NCBI GenBank assembly: GCA_030704615.1
Contig: CM060733.1
Coordinates: 73,532,001 to 73,596,000 of the forward strand
From: Takakia lepidozioides
Lineage: Eukaryota > Streptophyta > Takakiopsida > Takakiales > Takakiaceae
Direction of reading: 5' to 3'
DNA: 64,000 nucleotides
Part shown: in pieces, positions 22,367-34,698 of the stretch
Layout: every line of letters starts with the position of its first letter
How positions within the stretch are numbered: position 1 is the stretch's first letter
Made by a program: the position numbers and the translations under genes
The notes under the pieces: model-generated
The model's input: the letters and a program-made list of their open reading frames with translations, nothing else
What the model was told of the DNA's origin: nothing
Databases searched by the model: none

Positions 22367-24850
22367 TTCACAGAAGCAGTATTGGACACTGTGGCAGGCC
22401 ATGAGATGTACTCATTCATGGATGGCTTCAGTGGTTATAATCAAGTGCAAGTGGCAGAAGAAGACCAGGGAAAGATAGCTTTCATCACAGACTGGGGTGC
22501 TTATACATACAAAGTTATGCCCTTTGGATTTTGTAATGCACCAGCAACCTTTCAGAGAGTGATAAGTGAATCTTTTCATGAGTATCTGGATGATTTCATG
22601 CAGGTGTTCTTCGATGATTTCAGTGTGTACAGCTCTAAGAATGAGCACTTGCATAAATTGGAGTTATGTCTGGCCAGATGCAGGATGAGAGGTCTGGGCC
22701 TGAATCCAGAGAAGTGTACTTTCTGTGTGAACTCAGGGGTGCTTCTGGGACACATTGTGTGTAAGAGGGGACTTCTTGTGGATCCCAGGAAGACAGAGGC
22801 CATTAAAGCCTCTCCACCACCAGTAAATGTTAAGAGTCTAAGGAGATTCTTTGGACAAACCAGCTATTACAGAAGATTTGTCAGACGGTATGCACAGATA
22901 GCATCACCATTGAGCAAACTTCTAAAGAAAGATGCAGTGTTTGCATGGACACCTGAATGTCAACAGGCTTTTGAGGAACTTACATTGTCAGTAACAACTA
23001 CACCTGTGCTGATTAATCCTCACTGGCAGGAAATATTTCATGTTCACTGTGATGCTTCAGGAGAAGCAATGAGAGCAGTGTTAGCCCACTATGCTAGCCG
23101 ATTGATGAACAATGCCAAAAGAAATTATAGCACAACGGAAAGAGAAGCATTGGCAATGATCTATGCAGTGAAGAAATTCAGGTATTACCTGTTGGGCAAG
23201 AAGTTTATGTTCTATGTGGATCACCAGGCTCTGATATACCTAGTAAACAAACCTCTGATAAGCGGAAGAATAGCAAGATGGTTGATAATCTTGCACGAGT
23301 TTGAGTTCGAGGTTGTTTACAAGCCTGGGAGGCTGCATCTTGTGGCGGATCACTTGTCACGGTTATCAACAGAAGAACCAGCCACGGGAGTAGATGATCA
23401 ATTACCAGATGCGAGTCTATTTGCAGTGGAGGTTCAGGGAAGTGCAGATGACTGGTTAGATTGGCAGTGGCCAATCAGATACTACCTTGCTCATGGTCAG
23501 TGCCCACCAAGTTATGGAAAGGAGCAGAGAAAGAGAATTGCTATCAAGGCTCTACCTTATACTATGGTAGGAAGCAGAATGTATAAGCTAGGACCAGATG
23601 GAGTGCTGAAGCGATGCTTATACCACCATGAAGTTAATAAAGTTTTGGAGGAAGTTCATAAAGGAGTGGCAGGAGGTCATTTTGGAGAAGAGACTACCAG
23701 TAGGAAGATACTACATGCCGGTTACTGGTGGCCTACTTTGTTCAAAGATGTACACAAGTATTGTCAGAGTTGTGATGAATGTTAGAGGCTAGGACCTTTG
23801 TAGAGATCTGGGAAGATGGCTTTACATCCTACAATGCCTACGGAACCATTTCAGAAATGGGGACTAGACTTTGTTGGACCAATTAACCCACCAGCCAAGA
23901 ATACACATAACAGGTACATAATTACAGCCACTAATTATACTACGAAGTGGGTGGAAGCTAAAGCTTTGAGGGACAACACAGCCAAGTCCACAGCAAGGTT
24001 CCTGTATGAGAACATACTTACACGATTTGGCTGTCCCATGGAATTTATCAGTGACCTGGGAAGTCACTACATCAATGAGACCATAGAACTTTTAACTAAG
24101 GAGTTCATGATTGTGCATAAGAAGAGCACAACATATTACCCATAGGATAATGGGCAGGCAGAGGCTACCAGCAAAATACTATGTACTATCTTGGCTAAGA
24201 TAGTCAATGCAAACAGAACAGATTGGGATACAAAGTTGCTGACAGCTTTGTGGTCATACAGGACTTCATATAAAGTCACCACTAAGTATACACCATTCCA
24301 ATTGGTTTATGGTATGGAAGCTTTACTTCCAGTGGAATTCCTGTTACCTACCATGAGAACGGAATGGGGAAAGAGAATGGAATTGCAAGATTCAATTAAG
24401 GTCAGGAAACATGAATTATACCATGTGGAAGAAGTACGTGCTGATGCAGATGATAATATGACCAGAATTCAGATGAAGAGGAAAGAACAGTTTGATGAAG
24501 GCAAGTTAAAGACTTTTAAGACGGGAGATTTGGTTCTCTGGTTGCAGAAGAAGGGAAAGATTAAAGCTTCTAAGCTTAAATCACCATGGAAAAGACCTTA
24601 TGTCATACAGAAGATGTATGATAACAACACCGCCATGTTACAAACCAATAACAAAGAGATGCTGGGAAGAGTTAATGCCAATAAGTTGAAGGGGTACAGT
24701 GGTATCCATGACAAACCATTGCAGCATGATTTGCATGTTGAAACGCAGAAGCAGTCACGGGCTGCGCAAGTGATACCAACGGAGTATGGAGCACTTGTCG
24801 CTAGGCCGAGCGTATATGACCAGGGCGGGCAGTACAAGTGTGGCACAGCC
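22367..24850 (+). pseudogene. Ty3/gypsy pol (Tat/Athila-like): reverse transcriptase, RNase H, integrase
   Basis: Starts inside RT (SFMDGFSGYNQV) at a junction with the methylase gene; gag, protease, the first RT block and the 5' LTR are missing. The RT active site reads FFDD (near 22,610) in place of the usual YxDD. RNase H follows, with HCDASGEAM near 23,045, then an integrase zinc finger (two His, then CQSCDEC near 23,770). The integrase core has GLDFVGP (23,853) and ISDLGSHYI (24,050) as the first two acidic positions; the third, in DNGQAE, follows an in-frame TAG near 24,145. Further TAGs lie at 23,783 and just beyond. The stops fall where relatives have Gln codons. The C-terminal integrase part (24,191 onward) passes into CACAGC repeats, then into the long ORF that follows. 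Confidence 0.9.
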
Positions 24851-25090
24851 TATCACAGCCCATCACGGCGCGACACAGCCTATCACAACCTATCACGGCG
24901 CGACACAGCATATCACAGCCCATCACGGCGCAACACAGCTTATCACAGCCCATCACAGTGCGACACAGCCTATCACAACCTACCACAGCGTGTCACAGCC
25001 TATCACAGCTTACCACAGTGCAACACAGCCTATCACAGCGTACCACAGTATGACACAGCCTGTCACAGCTCAACACAGCTTACTGGGGTT
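24834..25090 (+). repeat. CACAGC tandem repeat at the 3' end of gypsy pol
   Basis: About eight 30-base units built from CACAGCCTATCACAGCCC and ATCACGGCGCGACACAG. They stay open in all three forward frames, so the AYHSPS-type peptides seen there may not be functional. The same CACAGC motif recurs near the LTR-like regions at 36.5 and 55.1 kb and at 59.68 kb. Confidence 0.8.
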
Positions 25091-25369
25091 ACACAGTCCA
25101 TAGAATCCGTGACAGGTGGACGTGGGTTAACATCCGGACAGTGGCCGGCAGAAAAGTGGACGGAGGCACATTTAAAAATAGACACGTGGACGCCATGGCG
25201 AGACACACAGCCGGACATGGATTGCAAGAACGACTGTCATCAAGGAAAAAGACAAAATTGGCCGTCAAAGTACCTACCCGGCACATTAACTTATTATGGG
25301 CCCATTAATGCATACAGGGAAAGGGTAACGGAACCCTTTAAAAGTACCAAAAAATGAAATCCATGTCAC

Positions 25370-28300
25370 ATGTGCTATCCTAGTGGACAGTCCAGAGTGG
25401 AAAATCCATGGAAGGAAATAAAATCTAAAATCCAGTCACAGCAGTTACAGCCAATCATAAGCCAGAAGCAGGATCAAGAAAAAGGAGGGATTTTAAGCGC
25501 AAGAGTCGGCGTCGTTCCAAGTAACGGGCGTCTCGACGGGACAAACCATCAATGCTATAGCTTTGAAGCTATGGAGGAACTTACAGACTATACGCTCGCG
25601 ATACTACTTACGCAGTGGCACGGGGATAGAAGAACAGAGAGTGTCTTTTCTCTTAATCGATGCTTGCAAGCCCCGCAGGCTTACAAGAAATTACCCATAG
25701 CATTTTGTGGCAACCATACGTTTATGCTTTGTGCACTGCAGGCATTTCTTCAATTGTTACAGCCAAAATCTTCTGTGGGTCTAGAATGAAGAGAGTGAGA
25801 GGAATGGAAGAAATCAGGGTGAAGAGCACCACAATCCTGCAGAAACAAACGATTGCTACTCCACATGCAGTACAGTTACTGAAGGAGCTGCGATTAGAAG
25901 GATTGCAAAGCAAAGATTGGACATTGCACCATAGGCAGTACATGTTACAATTCTTGCAGAACTTTGAGCCTAGGATAGGAGCAACAATGGTGAAGGGAGT
26001 TGAATTAGAAATTACTCCCCTATACCTACAACAATTGTTTGAATTGCCATCAGGTCAGGTGCATGTGGAGGAGCACAGGGCAAGACTGCAAATAGGGGAC
26101 TTATTCCAAGAAGGGAGTTTCTTTAAAACTCAGGGTTATGCTTGTACCAAGGCCGTCTACCCAGGGCTAAGGGAGGTAGGCCAGGTATTGAACGTTCTGT
26201 TTGCCATGAAACAGAACCAACAGTATTTTAGCAGATCCTTCACAGATTAAATACACAAAGCCCTGAGAGGAGAAGAGGTAGCATGGGCGGACATAATGTA
26301 CAACGCACTGGTAGAAGAGATGAAGAGATTACAAGGCACTGCCGCAAAGTCTCCTATCATAGTGTCTCGCCCAATCATTGCTCAAATAATTCTTGATTCT
26401 TGCATACTTGATGCTCGGGAAAGAAAGGAGATGGGAGTGTTTGAGGCCGAAACCACTGCAATGGAAGAGCAAGGCTCTTCACACAATGAGGGTGGACTGG
26501 CAGGGCAACCCCAGTCTAAGAGATAGAGGCAGGGAAAGACTGTAGTGGCGGATCCACTGGCTTCACGGAAACCGCATGATAATGTTTTCCAATCTCTTGT
26601 GTAGGAAGGGGCACAGCAGCACAGAGAGCTGCTATTATTGGAAGCAAGGCCTTCAGAGAGGGAAGAGGAAGTTACTTCAGTATCACAGCCATCACAGCCA
26701 GATGATCGGCTTGTCACAGAGTTACCACAAGTTGTCCATGCAGTTCCACCAGAAATAATTGATTTGGAGAAAGAAGGGTTAGATATCCCCACTAAAGAAC
26801 AGGTGGTGGCAGAAATTGAGAAGAGAGACCTTCTCTATAAAAATTCTGGCTTGGTCAGGGAAACAATGATTGCAGAGGTGCAGCGGTTGTCCAAGGGAAA
26901 CCCTGCTATGCATATAATACACACACCTGTGACGGAGGTACCACAGGTAGAATGTCAAGACACTGCAGCACCTGTGACGGATGAAGTGGTTCAGGAAGAA
27001 AATCTGGTGGGGCAATGGCCTGAATGGTTAGTGAGGCATCATATTGTTGAGGATCAGGGAGAACAGCAGCAAGATCACCATGATGACCCTCAACAGGCCA
27101 TGCTTATGAGTTCCATAAGCAGGACACTTAATTTGTTGGGCACTTATGTCAAATCCCATGTTCCAACTACCCAATTGGCAGCTTTGAGGGAGGAACTCAG
27201 GAAGGAGTTTGAGGCTCGACTTGCCACTGAGTGTGCAAACAAGGTCAATGAGGAGGTCACTCTCAAGATACAGCAAGACTTAGAGAGTACAAAAGCTGCT
27301 TTGCAATTGGCCAAGGAACAATTGATTGAGGCAGGCCTCGCGCAAGACCAGTTGCACGAAGCACATAAGCAACAGCTATACCAAATGCAGGTGAAGCATG
27401 AAAGCAAGTTGCAAGAAGTGAATGCACTACATACGGAATTGTAGACAGTGCATGACAGGATGGCCATACAATGTGCTACACTCACAACTACGCTTGACCA
27501 AGCTACAATATAAATTAACAGTCAAGCGGAAAGATGTACGAAGGCAGAGACATAGAATGTCGAGCAAGCGAAACTCATTGTCGATATGAAGAATACAATC
27601 TGTCGCAATGAGAATACTTTCAAGCAATACAGGCAGGTTGAAGCTGACCAAGAGAGGTACATCCTTGAGTTGCAACAAACGCTCATGGTAAATAGAAATG
27701 AACTCTCTGTGGCTAACAAGGCTTGGAAAGAAGCCAATAATCTGGCTGCTGCCTATGCGAGTTTGGTTGAACCTCATGCGAAGTGCATGGAGGCTTTATA
27801 GCAGCAAATAGATGTGTACAGGCTCACAGAGGAGCAGACTCTCAGGGGTGCCACAAGCAACTTGGTGGATAACCACCTTATGCAGGTCTGGTTAGCACAA
27901 GGGCTGGTGGAGGGCAAAGCACCACGAAAGCTCACCCAAAGCGAGATGAATGAGCTCAGACTGCAAGTGCAAAACATTGCCACAACTACTATAGACAATG
28001 TCTATAGTAGAATAGCGGAGTTACATGAGGATGTAGACGGCCTGCAGACTCAGGTGGAGGACCTCACTTCAAATATCGACAAGAGAGTCTTTGTACCTGA
28101 GGAGCAGTTGGTGGCTTCTTATTTACAAGCCATAACTTTGGCTTTTCAGTCTTCTTCGCAGGGGGTGCAGGAGATGCCAGTGGTACAAGAGCCAGTGCCA
28201 CCAACACCACAACAAGTCACTGTGACAGTAGCTAACCCTGTTGTTACTACAGCCACACCACAACCACCACAGCCTGAGGTATGGGGGGATGCTGCTTTTA

Positions 28301-29340
28301 ACCCACCTAAAACTCATGCTGCATGGGAGTACAGTCGGGCTATGATTATGCCCTTCAACCAAATTCCCATTGTGTTGGATTTGGCTTAGAAGGAATTTAG
28401 TCCTCCACAGTCGTTGGCACATTACTACCAGATCATGCGCATTTGGCTGCCAGTGGCAACTAGGACTAAGGTTCTTCCGAACAATCGACCCATTGAGGAT
28501 CATCACTTTGCGAGGTACTGGCATGAGGCAAGTACCATGTTGAAGGAATTAATTGCCTTCCAAGTTGTACATGGGTACATTTATACCAAGACCAAGGAGG
28601 TAGCAAGTATTGTCATGGGCTGCGGGTTATACTATGCTGCTTGTTTTCTGGCACATTATCACATTGAGCAGCAGAAGATGCAATCGCGCTTTCTGAGTTT
28701 CTAGTGGGGATCATTGGGTCTTACCTTCAGTGCCACCTCATATAAACCTCTATGATGCAAAGGTGATGATGCAAAAGGACTCCCAACTTCGTTCATGGTT
28801 TCATGCGGCCTGGAACAATTTGTCAACACAGAAATTCGGGCCTAACGATATTTTCTTTAAGGGCCAAGAGGCATGGAAATACTTGCACAATTCACAAGTC
28901 ATTGTTACACCACTCACCCGGACAGACAAGGAGTTCAAGGTCTTCACCAATTTTGCAATTTAGCGCTTACAGCAAGTTTTGCAGTTTAAACTTCCAGACA
29001 TGGTGGGACAACATTGTATGCCTCAGAGAATTCCAGTTAGAGTTTGACCGTTAAAACACCTCAGGGGGGACGAGGATTCTGATATTACTGTTTCTTCAGC
29101 GGACTCTTTTGACATGGCAAAGGACTATGCAATTCAGATGGCAGAGAAGAAACGACGGGGGTCTCCTATGCCTGAAAGATTACCTCGATATCAGCCTCCA
29201 GAGGGACTGACATATCCAGGTAGTGTTCAATCATCTCCCTCAACCAGTGACAGGACACGGGCTCGCACACGGAGTCCTTCACGAGACTCTCAACGTCACA
29301 AGGGTGCTCGCTCACAAAGGTTTACAAATCCCAAACAGTA
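25370..29340 (+). pseudogene. Long uncharacterised gypsy-associated ORF (copy 1), coiled-coil protein
   Basis: Follows integrase on the same strand. From the 5' end: a degraded CCHC knuckle (CHMCYPSGQ, 25,370); a globular region (MEELTDYTLAILLTQW from 25,571, then LELEITPLYLQQLFELPSGQ-type sequence near 26,010) that recalls the plant-mobile-domain/Transposase_32 pattern found in Tat/Athila elements; a long coiled coil (27,180-27,830); and a conserved C-terminal domain (NQIPIVLDLA, GCGLYYAACFLA; 28,350-29,000) ending in a basic Ser/Arg tail. I do not recognise the whole protein. Compared with the copy at 55-59 kb it has acquired stops at 26,524, 27,442, 27,799 and 28,387, three by CAG-to-TAG and one by TGG-to-TAG, so it is dead. 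An env-like position does not prove an env-like function. Confidence 0.75.
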
Positions 29341-29355
29341 AACCGTGAGGACATG

Positions 29356-30078
29356 TGTCGCGGCCCTTTGCCTTGAGGGCAGGGGGTCGGGACACATGAG
29401 AGGCTGCCCCTGTGGTGGGGGCAGCGGCGGCGATAGGTATGGGGGGCTGAAGCACCCTTGAGTGCCCAAGGCACTCAAGGAGGCGGAGGCGCTCACTAGG
29501 TGGAGCCCCGCACACCGGGTTGCGGTGGAGGTGGCTCCACAAGGGGTGGTGGTAGCTTAGTGGGACTTAGTGGGGGTGGCATAGGACTCACCATGGGGTG
29601 GAGACCTCGAGGTGGGAGTCGTGGGGAGTCTTGGGACTCATCACGGTCCATTGGGGCCGCGGTGAGTGGGCCAAGACTCACCGCGACTCACCACCGGGAG
29701 TCGAGGGTTTTCGTGGTGGTTCGCCATAAAATGGCATGGCTGGTTATGAAACCCCCGCGGACAGCTACAGAAGTATATATAGGGAGTAGTAACCCCGAGA
29801 ACGGTGCAAGCCCGTTGGTGACCAAAAACTAGTGAGTAAGCGAGCGAGCCGGAAAGCGACCAAAGAGTGGGGAGCTGTTCCGGACTGCCATCTACCAAAG
29901 GGAATTCTCCTAGTCCCAAAGAGGTGGAGGGTTTAGAGGGAAGCGAAGGGGGACCGTTATGTCCCGGTGAGCAGCCGAAGCTCCAAGTTGGCCCGGCGGC
30001 CAGGTTGGGAGTCAGGCGCGCGCATCAAAGCGAGTAACTATGACTTGAAGGGGAGCTTACCGAGTGAGGTGCGCGACA
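29356..30078 (+). repeat. 5' LTR of the chromovirus
   Basis: TGTCGCGG ... GCGCGACA, 723 bases. A TATATATAG box at 29,774-29,782 marks the likely U3 promoter, which puts transcription start in the last 40% of the LTR. Confidence 0.97.
29774..29782 (+). promoter_or_regulatory. LTR TATA box
   Basis: TATATATAG in the 5' LTR, repeated at the same place in the 3' LTR (about 36,020). It is the only clear TATA element in the LTR. Confidence 0.65.
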
Positions 30079-30080
30079 CT

Positions 30081-30092
30081 TGGTATCAGAGC
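30081..30092 (+). promoter_or_regulatory. Primer binding site (initiator tRNA-Met)
   Basis: TGGTATCAGAGC begins two bases after the 5' LTR. It is complementary to the 3' end of plant initiator tRNA-Met and is the standard minus-strand primer site of plant Ty3/gypsy and Ty1/copia elements. Confidence 0.95.
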
Positions 30093-30133
30093 TTAGAGTT
30101 CAGTACGCGATCGTCCTTGGGATTGGCCTCATC

Positions 30134-30762
30134 ATGGGGTCGGGCAAGCCGAAGCGAAAGCGGAACGGCCCAAAAGATGATGACCCCGGTGAGCCCGATG
30201 GGGGCGACGTGTCACCGAGGCGGCCGTTTGAGGAAGCGATTAATGTTTCCGAAAACGAGGCCGCTCAGGAGCGGGAGGAATCCGAGGAGTCGGAGCCCGA
30301 GGAATCTTTGAGAGCTCCGACAAACCAAGAGATGCCTCCCATGCCGGCAGCCTTTTGGGAAGGGTTGTTGGCGCAGTTTGGCGGGACGTTGAAAGACGTG
30401 TTGAAGGCGGCTAATGCCACTTCCACCAAGGCAAAGTTTAAGGTGAAGCCTAAGGAACCCGGCACCTTCGAGGGCGTTCGAAACCGGAAGGCACTCAACA
30501 CCTGGCTCCTGGAGCTAGAGCAGTACTTCCGGGCGGCCAAGTTGAGTGACGAGGATCGGGTGGAAGTGGCTCCCACCTATTTGAGGGGCTATGCTCAACA
30601 ATGGTGGCAGAAACGCCTTCACGACCGAGGCCCAAGCCCGGAAACCTTGAACTGGAGTGAGTTCAAGGAATTGATGAAGAGACAGTTTGTGCCCCTCAAC
30701 GCATCCTGGCTTGCCCGGGACAAGATGAGGAATTTGAAGCAAACAGATGACATTCGGGGTAT
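30134..30762 (+). CDS. Chromovirus gag, N-terminal part (frame interrupted by a one-base indel)
   Basis: Begins [17 protein letters not shown], with an acidic leader, then the retrotransposon gag capsid region ([43 protein letters not shown]). At the G run 30,756-30,759 the frame is lost, and the rest of gag continues in the frame of the long pol ORF ([18 protein letters not shown]). The break lies inside the capsid domain, not at a gag/pol border, so a programmed frameshift is unlikely. A one-base length difference in a G run is simpler, and the LTR differences are of the same kind. It may be a real mutation or a homopolymer error in the read or assembly. Confidence 0.9.
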
Positions 30763-33700
30763 GTCCAGGCTTTCAATGTGCTGTTGCTCGAAGTCGCGGA
30801 CATGGCAGAACCAGAAATGGTCTTCAACTTTGTGGCGGGACTGGCCCCATGGGCTAGGCGGAAGTTGGAGGAGAAGCCACCCAAGACTTTGAACGAGGCA
30901 ATTGAGAGAGCTGAATGTTTCTCGGATGTCCCTAGGGGTGAGAGACAAGGCCGTACGGAGCTGAACCACAAGAAGACCCGGCGGGAAGGTGACTCCTCCC
31001 GACCGGAAAAGAAGTGGGATAGGCCACGCGGCGAAAATGGCACGTGGAAATCGAAGGGAGGTCCCTCACACGTCAAGGCGGCACCCGGTGCTTCGAAAGG
31101 AAAAGCGGGTGGAGCGACTTATGGCGGACAGAAGGCGACCTTTGATGGAGTGTGTTTCAATTGCGGGGAGCCCGGGCACATGGCCAAGAAGTGCACGAAG
31201 CCCCGGCAATTGAACATGACTCGGGCGACCACGGAGCTGTCGGAAGATACCATCAGTCGCTTGGTGGAAGCGGTGGTCGCCAGGACTTGCAAGGTAGGCA
31301 AATTTTCTTGTGAGTTGTATCAGGAAACTGGCGCCTTACGAAAAGGGAGTCAGTTATTGTTCGTGGATGGGATAATATCCGGAACTAATGTGTCGTTGTT
31401 GGTGGACACAGGAGCGTCGCACTCCTTCATGACGCCGGCGGCGGCGCGAAAGTTGGGACTCCCGACAAGTGACGTGGGGGCCTCTATTGAGGTGCGCTCT
31501 GCCAAAGGAGAACCTCAGTTGGCGACAAGGTTGGCGTTTGATGTTCCTCTTCAACTGGGGAGTTGGGAGGGACGTGAGAACTTCACTATCTGCGAGATCG
31601 ATGGAGTGGATCTCATTTTGGGAATGACCTTTTTGAGCAAATCCGGAGCGGTCATAGATGGCCGCAAGAGAGTAGTCACGCTGCCATGTGGGAATGGTGG
31701 CGAGGTTTTACGAGTGTCGGAAACGCCCAAATCCGTGGGAGGGCGAATAAACCTTCTATCAGCAAAGGAGTGGGCCGTGGAGGAGACACACGAGTCCCAG
31801 TTTTTGCTTTACATTAGAGAAGTGAAAGGAGAAGGCGATGGGGAGCCGAGCCCAGATTGGATCAAGGGGATTTTGGAGAAATACCAGGATGTGATGCCGG
31901 AGGATTTACCAAGCGGCTTGCCACCGCGAAGAGGAGTTGACCACAAAATTGAGGTGATACCGGGATCGGAACCGCCTGCCAAGGCGCCCTACCGGTTGAG
32001 CCACAAAGAGTTGGTCGAGCTGAAGACTCAGCTCAAAGATCTAATGTCAAAGGGGTACATCCGGCCGAGTAAGTCACCTTACGGAGCCCCGGTGCTATTT
32101 GCAGACAAGAAGGATGGGACGCTGCGGATGTGTGTCGATTACAGGGCTCTGAATAAGGTGACTATCAAAAACCGGTACCCTTTGCCAAGGATCGACGACC
32201 TCTTCGATCGGTTGGCAGGAGCGAAGTATTTCAGCCGGATCGACTTGCGCTCCGGCTATCACCAAATTCGGGTGGCGGAAGGAGATGAGGAGAAGACCGC
32301 GTGCAGGACAAGGTATGGTTCATATGAGTTCTTGGTGATGCCTTTTGGGCTCACCAATGCACCAGCGACATTTAGCACGCTGATGAACAGCCTTTTCCAG
32401 GAGTGGTTGGATGACTTTGTGATCGTGTACATCGACGACATCTTGGTGTACTCGAAAACAAAGGAGGAGCACCTGGAGCACCTCAAAAGGGTGTTCCAAA
32501 AATTGCGAGAAGGGAAGCTGTATGCCAAAGCTTCAAAGTGCGAATTCGGGGTCACAAAAGTGGAGTTCTTGGGGCACGTGATTACACAGGATGGGATCAA
32601 AATGGATGACAGAAAGGTGAGGGCGATCTTGGACTGGGAGCCTCCGACTTCGGTCCCGGGAGTGCGATCCTTCCTAGGACTCGCCTCCTATTACCGGAAG
32701 TATGTGAGAAATTTCGCCAAGATCGCGGGGCCGCTGTCGGACCTTCTGTGTAAATCCAAAGTCTGGGTATGGAACACATTTTGTGGCCAAGCTTTTGCTG
32801 AATTGAAGCAGCGGATGACGGAAGCTCCAGTCTTAAAAATCCCGGAGTTCGATCGTCCGTTTGAGATTCATACAGATGCATCGGACTTCGCAATTGGGGG
32901 TGTACTTATGCAAGATGGACGTCCAGTGGCTTACGAAAGTAAGAAACTGAATGAAGTGGAGCGACGGTGGCCGACGCACGAAAAAGAGATGAAGGCGGTG
33001 GTACATTGCCTTGAACTCTGGCGCCACTATGTTGGTTCCAACCCAGTGAAGGTGTTCACGGACAATGTCACGGTGAAGTATTTTGCCACGCAGCCCAAGT
33101 TGTCCCCAAAACAACTTAGGTGGCAAGATACTTTGGCAGTGTTCGACGTGGATATCCAGTACAAACCGGGACGGGACAATGTGGTGGCCGATGCTTTAAG
33201 TAGAAAGCAGCAGCTCTTGTTGGTGTACAAGGGCGAGACGGCGCTCCAAAGGAAGATCCGGAAGGCTTGCCGGAAGGATGAGCTGGCAAAGTGCGTGATG
33301 CAGAACTTGAGAATGGGGGTTAAATCGCAGTTCCACTTGCAAAACGGACTGCTCCGGTATAAGCAAAAACGTCTCTATGTGCCAAAGGGAGGGATCAGGG
33401 ATAGTCTCTTGAGAGAATGCCATGATAGCCCGCTTGCGGGCCACGGTGGAGCCAAGCGCACTGCGGCACTCTTGAAGAAAGAGTATTTCTGGCCCAAACT
33501 GAGGGAGGAGGCAGAGGAGTATGTAAAGACATGCACCACATGCCAACAAAACCGGAGCGAGTATAAAAAGCAAGCGGGGCTGTTACAACCCTTGCCGATT
33601 CCAGAGGGGACTTGGGAAAGCGTCTCGATGGATTTCATGACTGCTATGCCGCTGTCAAAAGGATTCGATGCAATCATGGTGGTGGTAGATAGGTTCAGTA

Positions 33701-34695
33701 AAATGGCCCATTTCATCCCCACCAAGGAGACGGCAACTGCGCAGGAGACAGGGCGACTTTACTTCGCCCACGTCTTAAAGCATCATGGAGTCCCGAAGGA
33801 TATTGTCTCGGACCGCGACCCAAAGTTTACGAGTAAATTCTGGAGAGCACTTTGGAAGAAGATGGGGACGAGGCTGAAGATGAGCACCGCCTTCCGACCT
33901 ACGACGGACGGCCAAACGGAAAGAGTGAATTCCGTAGTGAAGCAATTCTTGCGGAATTACGTGTCGGCAGACCAATCAGACTGGATGGAACACTTAGACG
34001 CGGCAGAGTTCTGTTATAATAACACAGAACACTCCGCGACGGGAGTTTCCCCTTTTGTGTTGGTCTATGGAAAAGCACCTCTGGTGCCGACAAGTTGGGC
34101 CGCCCAGGACGTTGAGGAACCGGCAGTAGCGGCGGTACTTGAAGAACGCGAGCGTTTGTTGAAGCTCGCAAAGTACAACATTGCCAAAGCTAGGAAACGG
34201 TATGAAAGGCAGGCGAATCGGAAGCGGAGGGAAGTGAAGTTTGAGGCAGGCACAGAGGTCTGGTTGAACATCAAGAATTTTCGACTACCTCCGGAAATGA
34301 GTCCGAAGTTCGTACCTCCGTATGCGGGTCCCTTTCGCATTCGGAGGGTTATGAATGAGGATGTGTATGAATTGGAGCTGCCAGCAAACAGCAAGGTGCA
34401 CCCAGTATTCCATGTCTCCCTTTTGAAGCCTTACTTCAAAGATGAAGCACGTCCGAATCGGCAGCAAGTGTTGCGTCCGCCACCTATGCTGTTGGATCAT
34501 GAAAATGAACCCGAGTACGAGGTGGAGGCAATACTTAAGTCGAGGAGGTTCAAGAACCGAGAAACGGAGTATCTCGTCAAATGGAAGGGCTATCATCTTG
34601 TGGAGGCATCTTGGGTGCGTGCCTCAGAAATGGGAAACGCATCCGAGGCAGTTGCAGCGTTCGAAGGGCGACCTCAAAAGCGGAAGAAGCGTTGA
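30763..34695 (+). CDS. Chromovirus gag C-terminus and pol polyprotein with chromodomain
   Basis: Numbered from the ATG at 30,778 (1,305 codons): zinc knuckle [14 protein letters not shown] at 126-139; aspartic protease with [10 protein letters not shown], Asp 210; reverse transcriptase with YIDD at 551-554; RNase H with [11 protein letters not shown], Asp 700; integrase zinc finger His 882, His 889, Cys 919, Cys 922; integrase core Asp 952, Asp 1012, Glu 1048 (35-residue spacing); and a C-terminal chromodomain from about 1246 to 1297 (YLVKWKGY), which in chromoviruses directs integration to chromatin marks. All catalytic residues are present and no internal stop occurs. Domain order PR-RT-RH-IN-CHD is that of chromoviruses. 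Confidence 0.97.
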   Translation, partial: VQAFNVLLLEVADMAEPEMVFNFVAGLAPWARRKLEEKPPKTLNEAIERAECFSDVPRGERQGRTELNHKKTRREGDSSRPEKKWDRPRGENGTWKSKGGPSHVKAAPGASKGKAGGATYGGQKATFDGVCFNCGEPGHMAKKCTKPRQLNMTRATTELSEDTISRLVEAVVARTCKVGKFSCELYQETGALRKGSQLLFVDGIISGTNVSLLVDTGASHSFMTPAAARKLGLPTSDVGASIEVRSAKGEPQLATRLAFDVPLQLGSWEGRENFTICEIDGVDLILGMTFLSKSGAVIDGRKRVVTLPCGNGGEVLRVSETPKSVGGRINLLSAKEWAVEETHESQFLLYIREVKGEGDGEPSPDWIKGILEKYQDVMPEDLPSGLPPRRGVDHKIEVIPGSEPPAKAPYRLSHKELVELKTQLKDLMSKGYIRPSKSPYGAPVLFADKKDGTLRMCVDYRALNKVTIKNRYPLPRIDDLFDRLAGAKYFSRIDLRSGYHQIRVAEGDEEKTACRTRYGSYEFLVMPFGLTNAPATFSTLMNSLFQEWLDDFVIVYIDDILVYSKTKEEHLEHLKRVFQKLREGKLYAKASKCEFGVTKVEFLGHVITQDGIKMDDRKVRAILDWEPPTSVPGVRSFLGLASYYRKYVRNFAKIAGPLSDLLCKSKVWVWNTFCGQAFAELKQRMTEAPVLKIPEFDRPFEIHTDASDFAIGGVLMQDGRPVAYESKKLNEVERRWPTHEKEMKAVVHCLELWRHYVGSNPVKVFTDNVTVKYFATQPKLSPKQLRWQDTLAVFDVDIQYKPGRDNVVADALSRKQQLLLVYKGETALQRKIRKACRKDELAKCVMQNLRMGVKSQFHLQNGLLRYKQKRLYVPKGGIRDSLLRECHDSPLAGHGGAKRTAALLKKEYFWPKLREEAEEYVKTCTTCQQNRSEYKKQAGLLQPLPIPEGTWESVSMDFMTAMPLSKGFDAIMVVVDRFSKMAHFIPTKETATAQETGRLYFAHVLKHHGVPKDIVSDRDPKFTSKFWRALWKKMGTRLKMSTAFRPTTDGQTERVNSVVKQFLRNYVSADQSDWMEHLDAAEFCYNNTEHSATGVSPFVLVYGKAPLVPTSWAAQDVEEPAVAAVLEERERLLKLAKYNIAKARKRYERQANRKRREVKFEAGTEVWLNIKNFRLPPEMSPKFVPPYAGPFRIRRVMNEDVYELELPANSKVHPVFHVSLLKPYFKDEARPNRQQVLRPPPMLLDHENEPEYEVEAILKSRRFKNRETEYLVKWKGYHLVEASWVRASEMGNASEAVAAFEGRPQKRKKR

Positions 34696-34698
34696 TGG

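Noticed and set aside
24838-25100. CACAGC-repeat peptides as a functional domain of gypsy pol
   Set aside because: All three forward frames are open through the repeat, so openness says nothing about coding use.
30750-30780. Programmed gag/pol frameshift in the chromovirus
   Set aside because: The break is inside the capsid domain, not at the gag/protease border, and there is no slippery heptamer; a one-base change in a G run explains it.
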